Positions 10,501 to 19,128 of a stretch of DNA of 64,000 nt are shown in pieces. The position numbers and the translations under genes were made by a program. How positions within the stretch are numbered: position 1 is the first letter of the stretch; each line of letters begins with the position of its first letter. A model generated the notes under the pieces. The model was given only the letters and a program-made list of their open reading frames with translations. It was not told the DNA's origin and did not search any database. The stretch comes from Micromonospora sp. WMMA1363 (lineage in GTDB: Bacteria; Actinomycetota; Actinomycetes; Mycobacteriales; Micromonosporaceae): contig NZ_JAUALB010000001.1 in the NCBI RefSeq assembly GCF_030345795.1, positions 987,001-1,051,000 of the forward strand, given 5' to 3'.

Positions 10501-11107
10501 CCAGGTGCTGGAGGCAGCCGTCGTGTATGGCTACTTTCCCGCCTACTCCGAGGGCAACGACCTGGTGGTGCTGGACGAGAACGGCCACGCCGAGCGCACC
10601 CGGTTCTCCTTTCCGCGGCAGCGCCAGGAACGTCGGCTCTGCCTGGCCGACTTCTTCCGACCGCGCGGCGCGGAGCTGGACGTGGTGGCGTTGCAGCTGG
10701 TCACCGTCGGTCAGCCGATCAGTGAGTACACGGCCAAGCTGTTCGCCCGCAACGAGTACCGCGACTACCTGGAGGTGCACGGCCTGTCGGTGCAGCTCAC
10801 CGAGGCCCTCGCCGAGTACTGGCACCGGCGTGTCCGGGCGGAGCTGACGCTGCCCGGCGGTCGGACGGTGGCTGACGACGACCCGGCCGACCTCGCGGGG
10901 CTGCTGAGTACCGACTACCGTGGCTGCCGGTACGCGTTCGGCTACCCGGCCTGCCCCGACCTGGAGGATCGTGCGAAGGTCGTGGACCTGTTGGGGGCGG
11001 AGCGCATCGGGGTGCAGCTGTCGGAGGAGTTCCAGCTGGTTCCGGAGCAGGCCACCGACGCGATCGTCGTTCACCACCCAGAAGCGAGCTACTTCAACGC
11101 CAAATAG
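7593..11107 (+). pseudogene. metH: Cobalamin-dependent methionine synthase, frameshifted before the AdoMet-activation domain
   Basis: The gene would encode about 1171 residues transferring a methyl group from methyltetrahydrofolate to homocysteine. Domains in order: homocysteine-binding (GGCCGSTPEHI near 287), pterin-binding (from about 345), cap and B12-binding (GDVHDIGKN near 730, carrying the cobalt-ligand His), then AdoMet activation from about 940. The first frame ends at 10493 after nonsense residues. The correct downstream frame continues as GKGPSYEELVETDGRPRLR to 11107. One G missing from the run at 10414-10419 would restore a single frame, so this is either a recent mutation or a sequencing error. 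GTG 7593 follows TAACCT at 7581-7586. I saw no cobalamin riboswitch upstream. Confidence 0.9.
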
Positions 11108-11290
11108 CCGGGGCGAATGCGCTGACCCGCACCTCAGGTCACACCGGAGGCCGCTAGCCATGATCATGCCGTGTCCGGGCCGGCGGGGCGGCGCCAGGCT
11201 GTCATCGGCTGGTGATGACGGCCCGGATAGACGCCCGCCGGCGCATGTACTGCAGCACCGCGAGAGCACTGGCTGGTTGCTCCGGGGCCG
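11108..11290. other. Intergenic gap after metH, nothing recognised
   Basis: About 180 bases between the metH stop and the convergent dehydrogenase stop. I find no coding sequence, RNA gene or clear terminator stem here. Confidence 0.4.
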
Positions 11291-12172
11291 CTAGCTGATG
11301 GCTTGGACGGCACGGAAGAGCTTGATCACTCCGGTGATGTGGTCGTCGCTGTGCCCCTGGTTGATCGCCTGCCGGTAGGTGTCGGCAGCGGTGCGGGTAA
11401 GGGGAACGGCGGCGTGGCGCACGGCGGCGTCGGCGGTGGCGTATTCCAGGTCCTTGGCGACCAGCTCGATCGGGAAGGCTGCCGGGAAGGTGTCGCCGAG
11501 CATGGCGGTGGCGGCGGTGGCGGCGGCCGGGCTTGCCACCGGGGTGGCGGCCAGTACTTCGACAGCCTGGGCTGGATCCAGGTCGGTGCCGTGTAGCGCC
11601 CCGATCAGCTCGGCAACGGCGGCGACCTGGACAGCGAAGAGCGAGTTGGCCAGGAGTTTCATCTGCGTGCCGGTTCCGGCTGGCCCCATGTGGTGTACGC
11701 CGCAGCCAACCTGCCGCAGCACTGGTTCGACCCGGCGCAGGACGGCAGGGGCGCCGCCGGCGAGGAAAATCAGGGCACCGGCGTCGGCTTGCGGGCGTGA
11801 GCCCAGCACCGGCGCGTCGAGGAAGTCCACGCCGCGTTGCGCGCACCAGGCGGCGAGTTCGCTTGAGAAGGCCGGTGTCACGGTGGAACAGTCGACGGCA
11901 AGCGCGCCGGGGACCATCGACGTCAGCGCACCGACATCGGGGTCCAGCCAGACGGTGCGGCCGGCATGGTCGTCGCGCAGCATGCTGATGACGAGATCGC
12001 ACTGCGCCGCGGCTGCCGCCGGTGTCTCTGCTGCGGTGGCGCCTTCCTTGACCAGCAGCCCCGTCGCCTCGGCCGTGCGGTTCCACACGGTGATCTCATG
12101 CTCACCCGTGGCGAGTAGACGGCGGGTCATGCGTGAGCCCATGGCACCGAGTCCGAGTATGGCGATCTTCAT
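11291..12172 (-). CDS. NAD(P)-dependent oxidoreductase, 3-hydroxyisobutyrate dehydrogenase family
   Basis: A 293-residue beta-hydroxyacid dehydrogenase. The N-terminus MKIAILGLGAMGSRMTRRLL is the Rossmann GxGxxG motif. The substrate-binding loop is degenerate but recognisable (FLDAPVLGSRPQADAGALIF), and GTGTQMKLLANSLF carries the catalytic Lys of this family. The substrate cannot be read from sequence; family members reduce or oxidise small beta-hydroxy acids, and some act as imine reductases. It lies 42 bases downstream of the SDR gene on the same strand, so the two probably form an operon controlled by the divergent AraC-type regulator. Confidence 0.88.
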   Translation of the reverse strand: MKIAILGLGAMGSRMTRRLLATGEHEITVWNRTAEATGLLVKEGATAAETPAAAAAQCDLVISMLRDDHAGRTVWLDPDVGALTSMVPGALAVDCSTVTPAFSSELAAWCAQRGVDFLDAPVLGSRPQADAGALIFLAGGAPAVLRRVEPVLRQVGCGVHHMGPAGTGTQMKLLANSLFAVQVAAVAELIGALHGTDLDPAQAVEVLAATPVASPAAATAATAMLGDTFPAAFPIELVAKDLEYATADAAVRHAAVPLTRTAADTYRQAINQGHSDDHITGVIKLFRAVQAIS

Positions 12173-12214
12173 CGTGCTCCTTTGTGCGTCTTGTGGTGGT
12201 GGCGGTAGGAACGG

Positions 12215-12928
12215 TCAGGAGCCCATGGCGGCGAACGCCTCGGTGAAGGCTCGTGGGTCGCTGTTCCACAGTTGGCTCATCTGCGCGGACGTCGGGTCCG
12301 GGTAGATGTCGGGCTGCCCGGCCGCGACGCCGTCGAGGATGGCGTCGGCGACCACGTGGGCGGTCGCCTTGGGTGTGTCGATGCCGACCACCATGTCGGT
12401 GTCGATGCCGCCGGGGTAGACGCCGTGCACGCTGACGCCTGCCAGGGTCAGCGCCGGCCGCAGCGCGAGGGTCAGTGAGTGCGCCGCGGCCTTGGACGCC
12501 GAGTAGCCCGCCATCGCCGGGGCCGGCGCATACGACAGCAGAGTGAGCACGTTGACCAGGGCGCCCTTGTTCGTGGCCAGTGTCGGGGTGAACGCCCGGA
12601 TCATGTCGTACAGGCCGGTGAAGTTGACCGCGAACTCCCGGGCGACGCCATCCGGGTCGGCGTCGAGGGCGGGCGCGAACGCTGCCGCTCCGGCGTTGTT
12701 GACCAAAAGATCGAGATCGGACGCGGTAGCGGCGAGTTCGTCGATCGACGTCCGGTCGGTGACGTCGAGGGCGACGGCTGTGATCCGGTTGTCGGCCCGC
12801 ACCATCCGTGGGTCGCGGGCGGCGGCGTAGACGCGGTCCGCACCGCGTGCCAGCAGAGCGTCGACGAGGGCGCGACCCAGACCGCGGTTGGCCCCGGTAA
12901 CGAGGGCGGTACTTGCGTTGATCTCCAT
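12215..12928 (-). CDS. SDR-family oxidoreductase
   Basis: A 237-residue classical short-chain dehydrogenase. TALVTGANRGLGRALVDALL is the TGxxxGxG cofactor motif, LLVNNAGAAAFAP holds NNAG, and the active site appears as S...Y-S-A-S-K (AGYSASKAAAHSLTLALRP). The substrate is unknown. The start lies only 35 bases from the annotated start of the divergent AraC-family gene, which fits control of this gene and the downstream dehydrogenase by that regulator. Confidence 0.88.
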   Translation of the reverse strand: MEINASTALVTGANRGLGRALVDALLARGADRVYAAARDPRMVRADNRITAVALDVTDRTSIDELAATASDLDLLVNNAGAAAFAPALDADPDGVAREFAVNFTGLYDMIRAFTPTLATNKGALVNVLTLLSYAPAPAMAGYSASKAAAHSLTLALRPALTLAGVSVHGVYPGGIDTDMVVGIDTPKATAHVVADAILDGVAAGQPDIYPDPTSAQMSQLWNSDPRAFTEAFAAMGS

Positions 12929-12963
12929 GCCGACAAGCCTGCCGCTCAGCGATGACGCTATGA

Positions 12964-13983
12964 ATGCCTGAACAACTCGACTTCTTGTCTGCGAGTCGCA
13001 CCCCGGCCGTGCCGCGCCCCTGTTTCACCGCCTACCCTCTGCGGGTGGATGTTCTCGGCGACGTGCTGGCGCTGGCGCGGGTTGACGCCAGCCTCATGGC
13101 CACCTTCGACGCACGAGCTCCCTGGGCCATCGAGCTGCCGGCCCGGCAGGGGGCCTCGTTCCACGCCGTGGTGGCCGGCACCTGCTGGTTGACCGTCGAC
13201 GGCATGCCGCCGCGCCGACTGGCACCCGGCGACCTCGTGCTCTTGCCCGCCGGAGCGCGCCACGAACTAGCCACCGATCCGGACCTGCCGACGCGACGAT
13301 TCGACGCTGAGCTCAAGCGCAGCCTCATCCAGCCCGACGGTGAGCTGATGCTCGCCGGGCCGGGAGCACGCACCCGGATCCTCTGCGCGGGCTACAGCTA
13401 CGAGGCTCACGCCGCCCACCCAGTGCTGAGCCTGCTCCCGCCGGTGCTGCAGGTCGCCACGGCCCAGCCGAAAAGTGGACCATGGCTGCGCACGGTCCTC
13501 GATCTGCTGGCCCACGAAACCCGCGGCGGCGCCGCGACCGGCTCCGACACCGCCGCCGTACGCCTACTCGACCTGCTGCTGATCCACGTGATCCGGGCTT
13601 GGCTCGACACCGGCGGTGACGCCGTGGGTGTCTCGTGGCTGCGAGGTCTGCGCGACCCGGTCACCGCACGCGCACTGGCCGCGTTGCACCAGCGACCCGG
13701 CCACGACTGGACCCTGGACGCCTTGGCCGCGACGGTCAACGTCTCCCGGGCCACCCTCGCCAGGCGGTTCACCCACCACGTGGGCGAACCCCCACTGACG
13801 TACCTCAACCGTTGGCGCCTCAACGTCGCCGCGCACAAGCTGCGTAACACCACCCTGCAGGTAGCCGCCATCGCCCACGAGATCGGCTACACATCCGAAT
13901 TCGCCTTCAACCGCGCCTTTGCTCGCGCCCACGGCCATCCGCCCGGCCGCTACCGCCGACACACCCAACGGGCCGACTGTTAA
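12964..13983 (+). CDS. AraC-family transcriptional regulator with N-terminal cupin domain
   Basis: A regulator of up to 339 residues. The N-terminal half is a cupin-type sensor (VVAGTCWLTVDG, then LAPGDLVLLPAGARHEL). The C-terminal 100 residues form the double HTH of AraC proteins (WTLDALAATVNVSRATLARR and VAAIAHEIGYTSEFAFNRAF). ATG 12964 has no ribosome site, and TATGAAT at 12960-12966 looks like a -10 box. The true start may therefore be GTG 13045, where family members usually begin (VDVLGDVLALAR). It is divergent from the SDR/dehydrogenase pair, its likely target. Confidence 0.87.
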   Translation: MPEQLDFLSASRTPAVPRPCFTAYPLRVDVLGDVLALARVDASLMATFDARAPWAIELPARQGASFHAVVAGTCWLTVDGMPPRRLAPGDLVLLPAGARHELATDPDLPTRRFDAELKRSLIQPDGELMLAGPGARTRILCAGYSYEAHAAHPVLSLLPPVLQVATAQPKSGPWLRTVLDLLAHETRGGAATGSDTAAVRLLDLLLIHVIRAWLDTGGDAVGVSWLRGLRDPVTARALAALHQRPGHDWTLDALAATVNVSRATLARRFTHHVGEPPLTYLNRWRLNVAAHKLRNTTLQVAAIAHEIGYTSEFAFNRAFARAHGHPPGRYRRHTQRADC

Positions 13984-14366
13984 CTCGACACGGCGGAGGC
14001 GTGTCGCACATCGGCCGACGGAGGGCAACCGGGACAGCGCCCCCCGCGCCGCGTGGATCCGGGGTAGTTGCGCGGGCGCCATCCCGCACCCTCCTCCACC
14101 GTTCGGGGAAAGCCGAGCGGATCACCGCCTGGGTGGCACCTGCGTCCGTGGGGCTGTCGAAGCTTCGCTTGACGTGGCGAACCGGTCGCGGTCCGCTCCC
14201 ACTGGCCGGGACGGTGGGCGGGTGGGGCGTGTTGTGGGCGTGCCCGACCACCGGGTCGGTTGCTGCCCCGGAGGAGCTGCCAGTGCTCATGGTCGGTGGT
14301 CTGCCAGACGAATGCAACCTTTCAGCGCTCTGGTGAGTAGATGGGACACCGATAAAGAAGGGGGAC
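13984..14366. other. Non-coding gap upstream of the sigma-factor operon
   Basis: 383 bases without a convincing gene. Open frames here lack family resemblance and plausible starts. The last part, with AAGAAGGGGGA at 14355-14365, is the leader and ribosome site of the sigma factor; any promoter would lie just before it. I see nothing else. Confidence 0.4.
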
Positions 14367-14864
14367 GTGGTGGTCCGAGCCGACTGGGAGCGCCAGTTCG
14401 TCGAGTACTTCAGCGTGCGGGCACAGCCGCTGCGCCGACTTGCCTATTCACTGTGCGGCGACTGGCACACCGCTGAGGATCTCGTCCAGCTCACGTTCGT
14501 CCGGCTGTACCGTCACTGGCCTCGCATCCAGAACGATTCGGTCGAGGCCTATACCCGGCGGATTCTGGTCAACGCGTTCCTGACGCATCGGCGTGACCGG
14601 CGGCGTGAATCACTTGTGGCGGACCCGCCTGAGCGGGCGGCGGGCGACGTTGACCTGACTGCGGGGCTGGCAGTACGTCGCGCCCTGGCCGACCTGGCGC
14701 CACGGCAACGGGCCGCTGTGGCGCTGCGGTACTTGGAGGATCTGCCGGTGGCGGAGGTAGCCACCCTGCTCGGGGTTAGCGAGGGCACAGTGAAGAGCCA
14801 GACGGCCCGAGCCATCCAATCCATGCGCGAGGCGCTCAATGGCGCCAGGCTGACCAAGGAGTAA
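14367..14864 (+). CDS. SigE-family RNA polymerase sigma factor (ECF type)
   Basis: A 165-residue ECF sigma factor of the actinobacterial SigE family. Region 2 is seen as LRRLAYSLCGDWHTAEDLVQ plus TFVRLYRHW; region 4 as LAPRQRAAVALRYLEDLPVA followed by VSEGTVKSQTARA. A strong purine tract AAGAAGGGGGA precedes GTG 14367; GTG 14370 is an alternative. The gene is three bases upstream of a membrane protein gene on the same strand, the usual sigma/anti-sigma layout. Confidence 0.92.
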   Translation: MVVRADWERQFVEYFSVRAQPLRRLAYSLCGDWHTAEDLVQLTFVRLYRHWPRIQNDSVEAYTRRILVNAFLTHRRDRRRESLVADPPERAAGDVDLTAGLAVRRALADLAPRQRAAVALRYLEDLPVAEVATLLGVSEGTVKSQTARAIQSMREALNGARLTKE

Positions 14865-14867
14865 GCG

Positions 14868-15734
14868 ATGCAGGAAGCCGAGGTGCACCACGCCCTGGAG
14901 GCGTACGTGAGTGACGATGAGCCCCCGATGGGTCTGACCTCCGACGAGATCCTGGCGGCCGGCCGGCGGTCGCGGCGAAACCGGCGGCTGGCAGGCATGG
15001 CGGCGGCCGGCCTCGCGGCGATTCTGTTTGGGGTGGGTGTGGTTGCGGTGTCCGGTGGTGGTGGTAGTTCCACAACTCCGGCCTTCACAGCGGCCGGACC
15101 GTGCCCGTTCCCGCCCGGATCTCGCCCACCGGGAGTGATCGCTGCCGACCAGCCGCTCTCGCCTGAGCTGCGGGAGTGGGCCAGCGTGAGTGTGACCTGT
15201 CACCTCACAGAGGCACTGCCACGGCTGCTGCCGACGGCCCAGTATGGCCAGGTGCGGGGCGCGCCGGCCGGGCCACTCGTGGGACACAGCCTCGGCGGCG
15301 AACCGCCCTGGGGCAACCGGGTTGACGCGTTGGCCCTGGTCCGTGACGCCGACGGGACCGGTGATCTGCTTGTCAACGTGGGGGTGGTGGATCGGTTAGC
15401 GGCGGCTGACGCCGCAGATGGCTGCTGGCGTGGAACGGACCCCCGCTGTACCGTCCAGAGCGGGCCGAACGGCGAAACCGTGCTGGTGAGCACTGATGCC
15501 GACCGCGCCGCTGTAGCTCCGCCGGGACTCCGTACCTCGCTGGCACACCCCGATGCCGTCCACCTGACCGTGACGGTCTACCGAGGTCAGACGGAGATCG
15601 TGGTGCAGGCGTCGAACACCGACCGCCAAGTGGTGAACGGCCGCCCTCCCGTCGCGACCCGGCCAGAACCCGTGCTCACCGTCGAGCAAGCCCGCGAATT
15701 GGCACTCTCGCCCGAGCTGTACCTCTATCCGTAG
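14868..15734 (+). CDS. Single-pass membrane protein, probable partner of the sigma factor
   Basis: A 288-residue protein with no enzyme motif I recognise. About 43 cytoplasmic residues rich in Arg (ILAAGRRSRRNRRLAGM) precede one transmembrane segment (AAAGLAAILFGVGVVAVSGG, about residues 45-64), and a 220-residue outer domain follows. This arrangement, and the start four bases after the sigma-factor stop, is that of an anti-sigma or sensor partner. No zinc anti-sigma HxxxCxxC motif is visible, so the regulatory role is inferred from context only. Confidence 0.75.
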   Translation: MQEAEVHHALEAYVSDDEPPMGLTSDEILAAGRRSRRNRRLAGMAAAGLAAILFGVGVVAVSGGGGSSTTPAFTAAGPCPFPPGSRPPGVIAADQPLSPELREWASVSVTCHLTEALPRLLPTAQYGQVRGAPAGPLVGHSLGGEPPWGNRVDALALVRDADGTGDLLVNVGVVDRLAAADAADGCWRGTDPRCTVQSGPNGETVLVSTDADRAAVAPPGLRTSLAHPDAVHLTVTVYRGQTEIVVQASNTDRQVVNGRPPVATRPEPVLTVEQARELALSPELYLYP

Positions 15735-15988
15735 CCCCGCTACCCGACGGAAGGGGAGACACCTGGGGGCGCGGTCACCCTCATGGTTGTCGCTCCGCGG
15801 CGATACCAGCTGGGAAGCATCTCGCGCGGTCACCGCCGTGCCGGTCTCCAGCGCGGCAGACGGCAGGAGCCCGCCCCAGGTTGGTCATCAGCTCGGCTCG
15901 GTGGACCATCACCATCGGGCCGTCGGCACTCCACTTCGGCGGTGCTCGCGGCCGGGCCATTCGGGCGGCATTCCGGGCCCGGCCGCGT
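15735..15988. other. Non-coding gap between operon end and GDSL remnant
   Basis: About 250 bases with no gene, RNA or clear stem-loop that I can support. Open frames that cross it have no family resemblance. Confidence 0.35.
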
Positions 15989-16525
15989 TCACGCGTCTAC
16001 TTGCCGGCGGAAGTCGCCGACGGCGTCGGCGATCTGCTCCGCACCGCGGCTGTTCTGGTGGATGTGGTCGGTGGTGAGTTCGAGGCGGCGGCGCCGTGCG
16101 ATGTCGTCCCAGGGGCGGCCCAGCACCATGTGCTGGGCAATCGCGCTGTAGACGAACCCGGGGTCGTCGCGGTATTCAGCCTGCCGGCGGGCGGTGAGGT
16201 GCTCGACCTGTCGCTCGTGCGGCGGCAGGTAGTTCACGCCGAAGTCGGCGGCGGTCTGTCGGACGACGTCGCTGTAGTCGGCCGTCGCCTGTGCCTGGAG
16301 CGAGCCCGGCTGCCCGACGAGCGGCAGGGACAGCAGGCCGATGCGAGCGCCGGTTTCGGTGGTGAGCCGGCGGACAACAGCCTTGAGGCATTCGTGATAC
16401 CAGGCGATCGTCGGTCGTTCCGGGAGGCGTTTGCGGCGAACGCCGTCCGCCCGCTGTGTCGCGTCGGCGCAACAGGTCGACGTAACCGACGCCGATCTGG
16501 CCGCGCGTGATGCTGTCTCCAGCAC
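15989..16525 (-). pseudogene. Decayed SGNH/GDSL-family hydrolase
   Basis: The C-terminal two thirds, about 150 residues, are intact in one frame: RLPERPTIAWYHECLKAVVR, TGARIGLLSLPLVG, LPPHERQVEHL and TTDHIHQNSRGAEQ, the last carrying the catalytic Asp-x-x-His block. The N-terminal block, AGDSITRGQIGVGYVDLL with the nucleophile Ser, lies at about 16465-16520 in a different frame. Between them the Gly and Asn oxyanion blocks of the family are missing: roughly 60-70 residues are gone along with the frame. Deletion plus frameshift make this non-functional. It lies in a decayed accessory stretch next to an unrecognised ORF. Confidence 0.72.
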
Positions 16526-16758
16526 ACCACCCGAACCGCCACCGCGTCCGTCCTTCCCGAAGTTGTAGCGATCGCTTTGACAACCCCAGCCGGATGGTGC
16601 ACGGCTCACGCAGTGGCGACGATCTTCGTGCGGTGCTCCCACGACCAGTCGGCCAGCGCGGTCGTCCGGTTTGACCGACTACGCCCAGCCCGTGATCGAC
16701 GCATCGCGAGTTGCTATTCGGCGACGTTCGCTCGGTGCTCCGGGTGGCGCGTCCCAGA

Positions 16759-17232
16759 CTACCCGACAAGGGCTGGTACCTTGCGCCGCCGGCTTCTGAT
16801 GATCTTCGTTGCCCGCTCCCGTGTCCTGTTTTCGACGTACTCCCGGAGCGCCGCCCTGGCGTGCTCGAGTATCGACAGGTACCTCTCATGACCAGCGTCG
16901 ATCAGGTGGACGTCGGCAGCATTGAATCCGTCCCAGCTGACGAAGGCCGTGAAGTCGACATCGAGCGCGGGTGTTTCCGGTGCAAGGGTCAGCAGTGGAG
17001 CGCCCTCGCCGTCGCACAGCACCAGTTCGCTGCCGAACCTCGCGCTCCACTCGACAACTTCGAGCGTCGGGTTACCAGCGGGGTGAGGGTGTTTCAGTTC
17101 GATGATGCTTGTGTGTCTGCTCGCCTCGAAAATCATGTAGCGTTGCCCACCCAGCTTGTCGATGCCTTTTGTCCATTTTGCCCACTTGTCGGCGTAGCTC
17201 GGCCCGACTCGCTCGAACATGCCCCGCGTCAC
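16759..17232 (-). CDS. Uncharacterised 157-residue protein
   Basis: I do not recognise a family. The product looks like a soluble globular protein with mixed hydrophobic and charged residues (GQRYMIFEASRHTSIIELKH, then LVLCDGEGAPLLTL) and a basic C-terminal helix (RTRERATKIIRSRRRK). Codon use is less GC-biased than in neighbouring genes, which hints at transfer. The GTG at 17232 and the ATG at 17220 are both possible starts, and neither has a strong ribosome site. Lying beside a decayed hydrolase, it may be a relic of an imported segment. Confidence 0.5.
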   Translation of the reverse strand: MTRGMFERVGPSYADKWAKWTKGIDKLGGQRYMIFEASRHTSIIELKHPHPAGNPTLEVVEWSARFGSELVLCDGEGAPLLTLAPETPALDVDFTAFVSWDGFNAADVHLIDAGHERYLSILEHARAALREYVENRTRERATKIIRSRRRKVPALVG

Positions 17233-17484
17233 TCGTTTGGGGGATGCCCGGAGTTGTGTCCTCTGCTAATGATCACTGGGCCCGGAGACGCCGAGTCCTG
17301 GGATCGGGGTCTCCCGGAGGGGAATATGTCCACTTCGGGCTGACCGAATCTTCCGAAACGTGGGCCCCGCAACCTGTGGTCTGAACCGGGCGGGACGACA
17401 CCCGCGTAGCAATCGGCGACAGGCGTGACGGACGTACCCTCGGGGTACTTTCACGCGCACACCGTCGGGTGCCGGGGAGGTCCT

Positions 17485-18234
17485 ATGACGACGCGGGTGA
17501 GACGACGTGGGCCGGGCGGCTCGCTGGTAGGCCTGGCGATAGCCCTGATGGTGGCGGTGGGCTGTATGGCCGGGGGAGCACCCGACCCAGCGAACGCGCC
17601 CGCGCCCGAACAGTCCCGGCGCTCCGCCACGGCCGGCGTGGAGGGGACCCGTGCCGACGGTACGGACACCGTCGAGGAGTTCCAGCAGGACCTCGCCGAC
17701 GCGCGGAGCGTCGCCGAGCGGTACTGGGCGGCGCAGTTTCGCGCCTCGGGTCAGCGGTTCCAGCCGGTCCGGCGGATCATTCCCTACCAGCGCAGCGGTG
17801 AGGTGGCCTGCGGTGGGCAGGAGATCCCCCGCAACAACGCCGTCTACTGCGCGGCTGGCGACTACATCGCGTACGACGTCAACTGGTCGTTCGGCGCGTT
17901 CCGGCAGATCGGCGACGCGTTCGTGTTCTACCTGCTCGGCCACGAGTACGCCCACGGAATCCAGACCCGCCTCGGCATCCATTACACCTTCACCATCCAG
18001 CAGGAACTCCAGGCCGACTGCATGGCCGGTGCGTTCCTTGGTGACTCCGTCCGGTCGAAGGCGCTTCGCCTCGACGACGGCGACCTGGCGGAGTTCCGCG
18101 AGGGCCTACTCGCCGTCGGCGACGATCCGAACCAGCCCTGGTTCGCCGAGGATTCCCACGGCACCGCTCAGCAGCGCACCGCGGCGTTCTTCCGCGGCTA
18201 CGAGCAGTCGCTGGACGCCTGCGACCTGACGTAG
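17485..18234 (+). CDS. Lipoprotein neutral zinc metallopeptidase
   Basis: A 249-residue secreted peptidase. An N-terminal signal with a lipobox-like end (LMVAVGC, Cys near residue 32) suggests a membrane-anchored lipoprotein. The zinc site is HEYAH (HExxH) near residue 154, with the third ligand probably Glu in QELQADCMAG some 20 residues later. This matches the neutral zinc metallopeptidase family found in many bacteria. An upstream open frame starts at 17425, but ATG 17485 follows GGGGAGG by five bases and gives a proper signal sequence. The substrate is unknown. Confidence 0.88.
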   Translation: MTTRVRRRGPGGSLVGLAIALMVAVGCMAGGAPDPANAPAPEQSRRSATAGVEGTRADGTDTVEEFQQDLADARSVAERYWAAQFRASGQRFQPVRRIIPYQRSGEVACGGQEIPRNNAVYCAAGDYIAYDVNWSFGAFRQIGDAFVFYLLGHEYAHGIQTRLGIHYTFTIQQELQADCMAGAFLGDSVRSKALRLDDGDLAEFREGLLAVGDDPNQPWFAEDSHGTAQQRTAAFFRGYEQSLDACDLT

Positions 18235-18339
18235 GGCGGCCAGCACGTGTGCTCAGCCGTTCGGGGCGTAGGTCACTCGCGGCTGGGCTCGCCGCTGCGA
18301 GGCGGGCGGTGGCTGGAAGGATCTGCGGGTCCGCCGACC

Positions 18340-19026
18340 GTGAGGAGGCCCCCGCTGAGTAGCCACCATCCCGCTGCCGTGCTCTTCGACATGGACGGCA
18401 CGCTGGTCGACAGTGAGAAACTCTGGGACGTCGCACTGCACGAGCTGGCGGCCGAGTACGGCGGTGTCCTGTCGGCGGCGGCCCGCCGGACGATGGTCGG
18501 CGCCAGCATGGCCGTGTCGATGCTGGCCCTGCACGACGACCTGGGCCAGCCGGAGCGTGACCCGGCGGCCAGCGCGGCGTGGATCAACGCCCGAATCCTG
18601 GAGTTGTTCCGCGCCGGGCTGCGCTGGCGGCCCGGCGCGCTGGCACTGCTGGGCGCCGTCCGTGCGGCGGGCATCCCCACCGCACTGGTCACCTCCAGCG
18701 GTCGCGCGCTGGTCGAGGTCGCGCTGGACACCCTCGGGCGGGACAGCTTCGACGTCGTGGTGTGCGGGGACGAGGTGGACGCCGCCAAGCCGCACCCGGA
18801 GCCGTACCTCACCGCCGCCCGGCTGCTCGGGGTGCCGATCGGTCGCTGCGTGGCAATCGAGGACTCCCCGACCGGGGTGGCCAGCGCACTCGCCGCCGGG
18901 GCGGCGGTCCTCGCCGTGCCGGCGGAGGTGCCGTTGGAGCCGCGCGACGGCGTGCACCAACTGGAGAGTCTGACCGCTGCGGACCTGGAGCTGCTCGCGG
19001 CGCTGCTCGGCGAGCCGCCGGCCTGA
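18340..19026 (+). CDS. HAD-superfamily hydrolase (beta-phosphoglucomutase-like)
   Basis: A phosphatase-type HAD protein of about 228 residues. Motif I is FDMDGTLVDSEKLW (two catalytic Asp), motif II is LVTSSGR, motif III is the Lys in AAKPHPEPY, and motif IV is AIEDSPTGVASA. The helical cap after motif I places it in the phosphoglucomutase/phosphatase subgroup. The start is uncertain: GTG 18340 is used here but contains the GAGGAGG that would serve as the ribosome site for a CTG at 18355, while the frame itself is open from 18247. Substrate not predictable. Confidence 0.85.
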   Translation: MRRPPLSSHHPAAVLFDMDGTLVDSEKLWDVALHELAAEYGGVLSAAARRTMVGASMAVSMLALHDDLGQPERDPAASAAWINARILELFRAGLRWRPGALALLGAVRAAGIPTALVTSSGRALVEVALDTLGRDSFDVVVCGDEVDAAKPHPEPYLTAARLLGVPIGRCVAIEDSPTGVASALAAGAAVLAVPAEVPLEPRDGVHQLESLTAADLELLAALLGEPPA

Positions 19027-19128
19027 CGTCGCCGGCCCGGCGCACGGGGTGTGCCGCGACGCCGCACGGACACCGGCAGGGTCCGCCCCGCCACCCGTGC
19101 GGCGGCGGAGCGGACCCTGCGGCACCCC

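Noticed and set aside
18355..18357. CTG as the true start of the HAD hydrolase gene
   Set aside because: The ribosome site fits well, but CTG starts are rare, so GTG 18340 is kept and the doubt is noted.
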